DNA of 13,760 bases, taken from NCBI GenBank assembly GCA_943704525.1, contig CALSCQ010001223.1:1-13760 (forward strand). The letters run 5' to 3'. This document shows, piece after piece, positions 10,965 to 13,760 of this stretch (positions are counted from its first letter, which is position 1; every line of letters begins with the position of its first letter). Under the pieces are notes generated by a model. It searched no databases. It saw nothing but the letters and a program-made list of their open reading frames with translations, and was not told where the DNA came from. The position numbers and the translations under genes are program-made. Origin of the DNA: Pigoraptor vietnamica (taxonomy: Eukaryota; Opisthokonta; Filasterea).

Positions 10965-11364
10965 CATGTTGTGTGAGTGTAATTGTGTGCGTGTGCGTGG
11001 GTATGTATTTACCACGACTATGAGGCTTAATTGTTTTACTCGAAACCTTCCTCCCCCGATTTTTTGCGTGTGTCTGCGTGCGCGCGCGCGTGTGTGCGTG
11101 TGTGCGTGTGTTGCGTTTTTAGCACGAGTTTTAGGCCTGAACGTGCGATTCAAAACCCTCCCCCGGCCTTCGCAGCTGGCGTCGCAGGTGTCTCAAGCGG
11201 GTCTTTCGCAGTCCGAGCACTCGACAAACTGGAAGGAGCGCCTCCGACAGATCAAGCGGATGCGCGCGCGGCTGTGCGAAACGGCTGCGGGCGACTCGAA
11301 GGGCCAGGCAGGCGCGCCCCTCGAGCCCGTGTGCGCCGCGGACTTCACTGACTTTGCGGTGTAG
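3541..11364 (+). CDS. TSC2: Tuberin, Rheb GTPase-activating subunit of the TSC complex, 11 exons, 2024 residues
   Basis: Catalytic subunit of the TSC1-TSC2 complex, which stimulates GTP hydrolysis by Rheb and so restrains TORC1 at the lysosome. Exons: 3541-3861, 4115-4751, 4987-5255, 5412-6994, 7184-7400, 7554-9893, 10020-10227, 10329-10468, 10577-10655, 10758-10849 and 11176-11364 (TAG). They sum to 6075 nt and all phases match. A TAA lies in frame just upstream, so the ATG at 3541 is the first possible start. Residues about 1-460 are the N-terminal solenoid (LCRTLNVEQFCDTSW, LRGAVFYIGMATWGAQR). The tuberin core follows (LRKETDWDIYALVLRELPG, VINVWFLRCRL, GWAEVVVRRATG to about 1115). A low-complexity linker runs to about 1745, the GAP domain spans about 1748-1965, and the tail ends DFTDFAV. 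Human tuberin has 1807 residues; the excess lies mainly in the linker. It shares a divergent promoter with COG2. Identity is certain; the exact splice at 6994/7184 is the least secure junction. Confidence 0.96.
3862..3932 (+). repeat. GTGCGT-type repeat fused to the donor of TSC2 intron 1
   Basis: The donor GTGCGT is itself the first unit of a GTGCGT/GTGTGC series covering the first 70 nt of the 253-nt intron. Several later units are also potential donors, but only the first keeps the solenoid reading collinear with tuberin. Confidence 0.8.
4679..4738 (+). repeat. TSC2: Diverged 30-bp tandem duplication in TSC2 exon 2
   Basis: Two in-frame 10-residue units, DPNNKGSTAA and DPNNKGNTAV, lie between ILE and GLLRG. 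Human tuberin has only a short loop (EDRAYMEDAP) at this place before LLRG. The copies differ at several mostly synonymous sites, so the duplication is not recent. Confidence 0.8.
4837..4895 (+). repeat. GT-rich imperfect repeat in TSC2 intron 2
   Basis: Imperfect TGTG/TGCG units within the 235-nt intron (4752-4986), in the same GU-rich sense orientation as the other introns. Confidence 0.7.
5256..5411 (+). other. TSC2: TSC2 intron 3: 156 nt, stop-free, length divisible by three
   Basis: Donor GAG|GTGCGC and acceptor CCCCGCAG|AGC, phase 0. Removing it joins DGSPE to SSSLLQVMDKVVETIE, collinear with human LDSPELRTIVHDLLTTVEE. Retention would insert 52 residues. Confidence 0.8.
6995..7183 (+). 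other. TSC2: TSC2 intron 4: 189 nt, stop-free, length divisible by three
   Basis: Donor ATTCG|GTGGGC and acceptor TTTGAGCAG|AGAG, phase 2, joining RRRI-R-EVLERLM. A strong pyrimidine tract (7138-7165) precedes the acceptor. The donor is the least certain of the gene. Confidence 0.7.
7401..7553 (+). other. TSC2: TSC2 intron 5: 153 nt, stop-free, length divisible by three
   Basis: Donor CTCCAG|GTGGGT and acceptor ATACGCAG|GTC, phase 0. Removal joins LAALALQ to VINVWFLRCRL, matching human CLAHHVIAMWFIRCRL without a gap. Retention would insert 51 residues. Confidence 0.85.
8224..8233. promoter_or_regulatory. Perfect GTCACGTGAC palindrome inside TSC2 exon 6
   Basis: Same 10-mer as in the ZIP7 upstream region, but within coding sequence of the low-complexity linker. 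A regulatory role is unproven; it is listed because this motif recurs across the window. Confidence 0.25.
9894..10019 (+). other. TSC2: TSC2 intron 6: 126 nt, stop-free, length divisible by three
   Basis: Donor CACAAG|GTATGG and acceptor GCGCAG|ATT, phase 0, within the GAP domain. Removal joins LPACETHK to IGVIYVG, matching human IPSYDTHKIAVLYVG exactly. Retention would insert 42 residues with a membrane-like hydrophobic core. Confidence 0.9.
10656..10757 (+). other. TSC2: TSC2 intron 9: 102 nt, stop-free, length divisible by three
   Basis: Donor GCGAAG|GTAGTG and acceptor ATTCGCAG|CA, phase 1, joining QTSE-A-MQEFVPF. Retention would add 34 Cys-rich residues to the GAP domain without a frameshift. 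Confidence 0.8.
10901..10957 (+). repeat. (GT)n microsatellite in TSC2 intron 10
   Basis: Two pure GT runs (about 10901-10918 and 10928-10957) joined by a short interruption. They sit some 50 nt after the donor at 10850 in the longest TSC2 intron (326 nt). A second CG/TG tract lies at 11079-11111 in the same intron. Confidence 0.9.
11230..11286 (+). other. TSC2: Basic C-terminal helix of TSC2, counterpart of the calmodulin-binding segment
   Basis: Residues 1981-1999 (WKERLRQIKRMRARLCETA) match the human segment WIARLRHIKRLRQRICEEA, which is reported to bind calmodulin. The tryptophan anchor and the i, i+4 basic pattern are kept. Binding in this organism is inference. Confidence 0.75.
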
Positions 11365-11616
11365 CCATTAAACAGGGCCGATGTTGCTCTACAAGCTGAC
11401 TTCGCATACAACACACAGTCACATTAATGTGCCGTGCATTGATTGAACCACAACGAGCGCAATAGGAACTCGAGCACCTTCTAACGATTACCCTCGCGCA
11501 AATCTGTCTCAAGCGCAGGCTCGCCCGCCCTTGTGTCCTACTTGAACCAATGGCCACTCATACACACCCGCACCCGCACAGCAGTCCAACGCACGAGTGC
11601 GAACAAGGAGGAAATT
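11365..11616. other. Convergent 3' spacer between TSC2 and ZIP7
   Basis: These 252 bp must hold both 3' UTRs. ATTAAA at 11367-11372, two bases after the TSC2 stop codon, is the only canonical-like poly(A) hexamer on the plus strand. I find no AATAAA on the minus strand after the ZIP7 stop. A perfect 12-bp palindrome CACATTAATGTG sits at 11420-11431. The region is more AT-rich than the genes. Confidence 0.6.
11367..11372 (+). terminator. Possible polyadenylation hexamer ATTAAA of TSC2
   Basis: ATTAAA almost abuts the TAG stop. If used, the 3' UTR would be only about 15-35 nt. It may be chance; the poly(A) signal of this lineage is unknown. Confidence 0.3.
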
Positions 11617-12972
11617 TTAGTGTTCCTCGAGGAACACCGCAATGTACAGCATGATGCCCGCGCCCACGGCCATCGCCGCAATCTCACGCAGCGTCTGCAG
11701 CGGACTCGCCTTGTGAAGCAGCTCCGGCAGCACGCTCACGAGCGCCACGTAGATGAAGCCGCCCGCCGTGAACGCAAGCACCAGCGCGGCGGACCCCTCC
11801 GTCGAGCCGTCCATCGCGCCCAGGAACAGCCCGATCCCTGTGCCCATGAGCGCGCCCACCGCCGTCGTCAGCTGGAGGAGGATGGCCGCGCGCTTCGAGA
11901 CGCCCGAACGCACGAGGATCGCAAAGTCGCCGACCTCGTGCGGCACCTCGTGGAGCAGAATGGCGATGGTGGTGACCAGCCCCAGGCTCTGCGACGAGAG
12001 GAAGGTCGCGCCGATCGCGAGGCCGTCCGTCATGTTGTGCGTGAAGTCCGCGACAAGGTTCAGCACGCCTGCCACCGCCAGGTGCGTGTCGACGGCAGGC
12101 GGCGACTCGCCCGCGCACGGCGTCGTCTCGTCGCTGCCAGACGACTTGCCGTCATGTGACGCGGACGCCGTAGAATTCCCACGCGGCGACCGCTCTGAGA
12201 CTTCACCAGCGGCGCCCTTGGCCGCGCGCGACGGGGACTTGCGCCGGGACGGCGAGCTGTTCTCGCCGCGAGCGCGATGCCGCAGCTTCTGCCCCTCCGT
12301 CACTGGGCTGCGGGAGCGTTCGCGCGCGATCCCATTCACATCGCCGTCTGCGTGCGCGTGCGCATGCGAGTGGCTTGTCTCTGTCGGTGCGTGCGTGTGC
12401 CCGTGCGAGTGGCCGTGCCCGTGGGCGCCGTCCTCGCCCCGCAGGAAGCGCACAAACTTTTCTATCGCAAAGAACGAGAGACAGCCGGCCATGACGAGCG
12501 TGCCCACGTAAATTCCGTGCACGTGCGGATCGCGGCCGAACGGCGAGCCCGAAAACGTGTGCGGCAGGATGTGCAGAAAGACATCGCCGAGCAGTCCGCC
12601 GACCGCAAAGCCCAGCAGCGTGCGCAGGAGGGGCGAGTCGGTGCCCGCGCTCGCATCAAGCGGGATGAACACGAGTATCACCACGGGCGCCGCACTTATG
12701 AGCAGCGTGGCGCCGAATGCGTGCGCGCAGACCTCCATCCATGACCGCGCGTCGACGGGAGGCGAACGAGTGGCATGGGGCCAAGCGGGCGCCGCGGGAT
12801 CACGGGGAAAGGGTGCGTGTGCGTCCCCGTGTGCGTGTCCGTGCGTGTGCGTGTGCGAGTGCGAGTGACCCCGACCGCCAGCGTGCGAGTGCGCCGTAGC
12901 CAGCGCCGCGAGAAGGAGGGCTGCAGTGCAGGCGGCAAGAAGCCCCCGAAGCACGCGATGGCGCAGAGCCAT
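11617..12972 (-). CDS. SLC39A7: ZIP7-type zinc transporter of the ER/Golgi, 451 residues, intronless
   Basis: Moves zinc from the early secretory pathway into the cytosol (role of the ZIP7/Catsup/KE4 branch). A hydrophobic signal peptide (about residues 8-27) is followed by a lumenal His-rich stretch (HSHSHTHTHGHAHGDAH, 36-52). Membrane segments lie near 87-104, 115-137, 153-175, 297-325, 331-356, 361-385, 395-417 and 428-447. Metal-site motifs are HNMTD (312-316) in TM4 and HEVPHE (341-346) in TM5, the LIV-1 HExPHE signature. LHEVPHEVGDFAIL and FTAGGFIYVALVSVLPELL are near-identical to ZIP7 and separate it from ZIP13. The loop at 178-296 is His-rich, then Ser/Arg-rich, and includes SSGSDE (277-282). 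S278 there fits a CK2 site, reminiscent of the CK2-gated serines of human ZIP7. The length is typical, and the frame is open with no splice signals needed. It is convergent with TSC2. Confidence 0.95.
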   Translation of the reverse strand: MALRHRVLRGLLAACTAALLLAALATAHSHAGGRGHSHSHTHTHGHAHGDAHAPFPRDPAAPAWPHATRSPPVDARSWMEVCAHAFGATLLISAAPVVILVFIPLDASAGTDSPLLRTLLGFAVGGLLGDVFLHILPHTFSGSPFGRDPHVHGIYVGTLVMAGCLSFFAIEKFVRFLRGEDGAHGHGHSHGHTHAPTETSHSHAHAHADGDVNGIARERSRSPVTEGQKLRHRARGENSSPSRRKSPSRAAKGAAGEVSERSPRGNSTASASHDGKSSGSDETTPCAGESPPAVDTHLAVAGVLNLVADFTHNMTDGLAIGATFLSSQSLGLVTTIAILLHEVPHEVGDFAILVRSGVSKRAAILLQLTTAVGALMGTGIGLFLGAMDGSTEGSAALVLAFTAGGFIYVALVSVLPELLHKASPLQTLREIAAMAVGAGIMLYIAVFLEEH

Positions 12973-13093
12973 GACTGCTGTGACGTGGGAAGGAGAGAAG
13001 GAGAGGGAGGTGAAGGCGATGCGAGATCGCCGCGTACTGTGGACACTTTACGAGCAGATCGCTCTTAAAAGCGCGTAGGGCGCACGTTACGCG

Positions 13094-13102
13094 CTGATTG
13101 GG
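13094..13102 (-). promoter_or_regulatory. CCAAT box (NF-Y-like) of the zinc transporter gene
   Basis: The minus strand reads CCCAATCAG, a strong NF-Y-type context, about 125 bp upstream of the ZIP7 start. That is a typical distance for a proximal CCAAT element. No TATA box is evident between it and the start. Confidence 0.4.
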
Positions 13103-13173
13103 CAGGGCTAGAGGGGCGAGTGCATGTGCGTGTGTGTGGCAGGAGGGTGTGTGCGGCATGGCACGAGGGTTTG

Positions 13174-13183
13174 GTCACGTGAC
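13174..13183. promoter_or_regulatory. Perfect GTCACGTGAC palindrome upstream of the zinc transporter
   Basis: This 10-base match to the CLEAR/USF consensus lies about 200 bp upstream of the ZIP7 start, and about 385 bp upstream of the plus-strand gene. It could serve either. Binding is inference. Confidence 0.45.
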
Positions 13184-13255
13184 GGATGTCCGCTGGACAA
13201 GTGTCAATGCACACTACACACAATAACACTGTCGTGCATACGCACACATGCAACG

Positions 13256-13480
13256 CTTAGACACAAGCACACGCACACAAACACGCAGGCACGGTCATAC
13301 GCTCTCGCTTCTCTCACTCCCTCACGCAGTCACTTACACACACACACACGCACGCACAAATACACGCACGCTCACACAGAAACACACATTACACGCACAC
13401 ACGCACACACACGCACACCGGGGCGTAGTGGACACGCACACAAACACAAACAGACAAACAGAACAAATACGACACATATA
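13256..13480. repeat. Imperfect CA microsatellite in the spacer upstream of the unrecognised gene
   Basis: ACAC, GCAC and ACAG units on the plus strand, with the purest run at about 13336-13351. It lies outside any coding region I can support. Confidence 0.8.
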
Positions 13481-13510
13481 CAGCGCAAACGGGCTTAGTT
13501 GAACGTTCGC

Positions 13511-13528
13511 ATGGACGTCCACATGTGA
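13511..13528 (+). promoter_or_regulatory. Five-codon upstream ORF before the unrecognised gene
   Basis: ATG GAC GTC CAC ATG TGA lies 40 bases upstream of the proposed start at 13569. If it is in the mature 5' leader it would be translated first. Whether the leader includes it depends on the unmapped transcription start. Confidence 0.3.
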
Positions 13529-13568
13529 GTCCCCGGGTCATTCGCGCCGCAGTGCGTCGCAGCCGAAG

Positions 13569-13694
13569 ATGTCCCTGCGACTGCCCATGTCGCTGCGGCG
13601 CAAGTCGGTGCGCAATGTGCAGAGTCGCCTGCAGTCGCTCACCCTCTCGAACTACGAAGGCCTTGCGGCGCTGCTCTTCCGCGATGAGCACATG
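13569..13694 (+). CDS. First coding exon (42 residues) of an unrecognised gene, partial
   Basis: An ATG at 13569 opens a 42-codon frame ending at a donor ATG|GTGCGTGCG, the commonest donor type in this window; the intron then runs off the right edge. The peptide begins MSLRLPMSLRRKSVRNVQSR and continues LQSLTLSNYEGLAALLFRDEHM. It has a basic N-terminus followed by an amphipathic helix-like segment. The frame stays open upstream to 13503, so the exon could be internal, but there is no other in-frame ATG. I do not recognise the family. GC content and codon use resemble the neighbours, which supports it being real. Confidence 0.55.
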
Positions 13695-13760
13695 GTGCGT
13701 GCGTGCGTGTGTGCTGGACTCGCTGTGGCGACGCACTCCAGCGCTCACCTCCCCCCCCCC

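Larger units (their letters stand above)
9765..11229 (+). other. TSC2: Rheb-GAP (RapGAP-fold) domain of TSC2, spread over exons 6-11
   Basis: The domain starts near residue 1748 (HILLQLTHFAG) and continues with LDRLPACETHK, IGVIYVGPSQTAEAEILSND, GGLDRVDDSDGAFAFAWQDD, VIYHVATMMP, KKLHIGNDYVTVVYDDSS, GTVKGQFNFVEVVVRPVDD and VRQIALQANLASQV. The order and spacing match human tuberin. N1885 in HIGND is the counterpart of the catalytic Asn thumb (human N1643). The second conserved asparagine, human N1651 in VYNDSG, is aspartate here (D1893). Residue numbers come from the spliced reading. The domain is interrupted by five introns, three of them with lengths divisible by three. I infer an active GAP. 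Confidence 0.92.
12973..13568. other. Divergent spacer between ZIP7 and the unrecognised gene
   Basis: These 596 bp contain the CCAAT box, the GTCACGTGAC site, a G/T-rich stretch at 13121-13156, CA-rich microsatellite at 13256-13480 and a short upstream ORF. I see no convincing gene; the open frames here are CA-repeat translations with no family resemblance. Confidence 0.6.

Noticed and set aside
13124-13502. Plus-strand Thr/His-rich frames in the spacer
   Set aside because: They are translations of imperfect CA repeats without family resemblance or a plausible splice structure.
1-13760. tRNA, rRNA, snRNA genes or transposon ends
   Set aside because: Reading both strands by eye I found no A/B-box pair with a cloverleaf, no rRNA-like stretch, and no terminal inverted repeats or transposase/reverse transcriptase reading frame.

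Overview
The window is eukaryotic nuclear DNA, most likely from a GC-rich unicellular or simple multicellular eukaryote. The reasons are spliced genes with GT..CAG introns of roughly 100-330 nt, long CA/GT microsatellites confined to introns and spacers, and products found only in eukaryotes. I cannot name the lineage. A tuberin gene argues against land plants. The preference for GTGCGT-type donors resembles GC-rich protists and algae.

Layout. Positions 269-3125 (minus) hold nine coding exons for the N-terminal 460 residues of COG2, a lobe A subunit of the Golgi tethering complex; the gene runs off the left edge through an intron full of CA repeats. Positions 3126-3540 are a 415-bp divergent promoter with three CACGTG boxes, two of them exactly 10 bp apart. 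Positions 3541-11364 (plus) hold a complete eleven-exon TSC2/tuberin gene. It encodes 2024 residues: an N-terminal helical solenoid, the tuberin core, a long low-complexity linker, a Rheb-GAP (RapGAP-fold) domain with its Asn thumb, a basic helix and the DFTxF tail. A 252-bp spacer separates its 3' end from a convergent intronless gene at 11617-12972 (minus) for a ZIP7/SLC39A7-type zinc transporter. A 596-bp spacer with an E-box, a CCAAT box and CA repeats follows. The first coding exon (42 residues) of an unrecognised gene lies at 13569-13694 (plus), and its first intron runs off the right edge.

The three recognised genes serve the endomembrane and growth-control side of the cell: Golgi tethering, Rheb/TORC1 inhibition and zinc release from the ER/Golgi. 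Nothing shows they are a functional cluster. Three patterns stand out. The motif CACGTGAC/TCACGTGA recurs far above expectation, in promoters, introns and exons alike. Microsatellites and G-tracts in introns are oriented so that the RNA always carries G/U. Five TSC2 introns are multiples of three without in-frame stops, so four of them sit inside one unbroken reading frame of 1770 codons.
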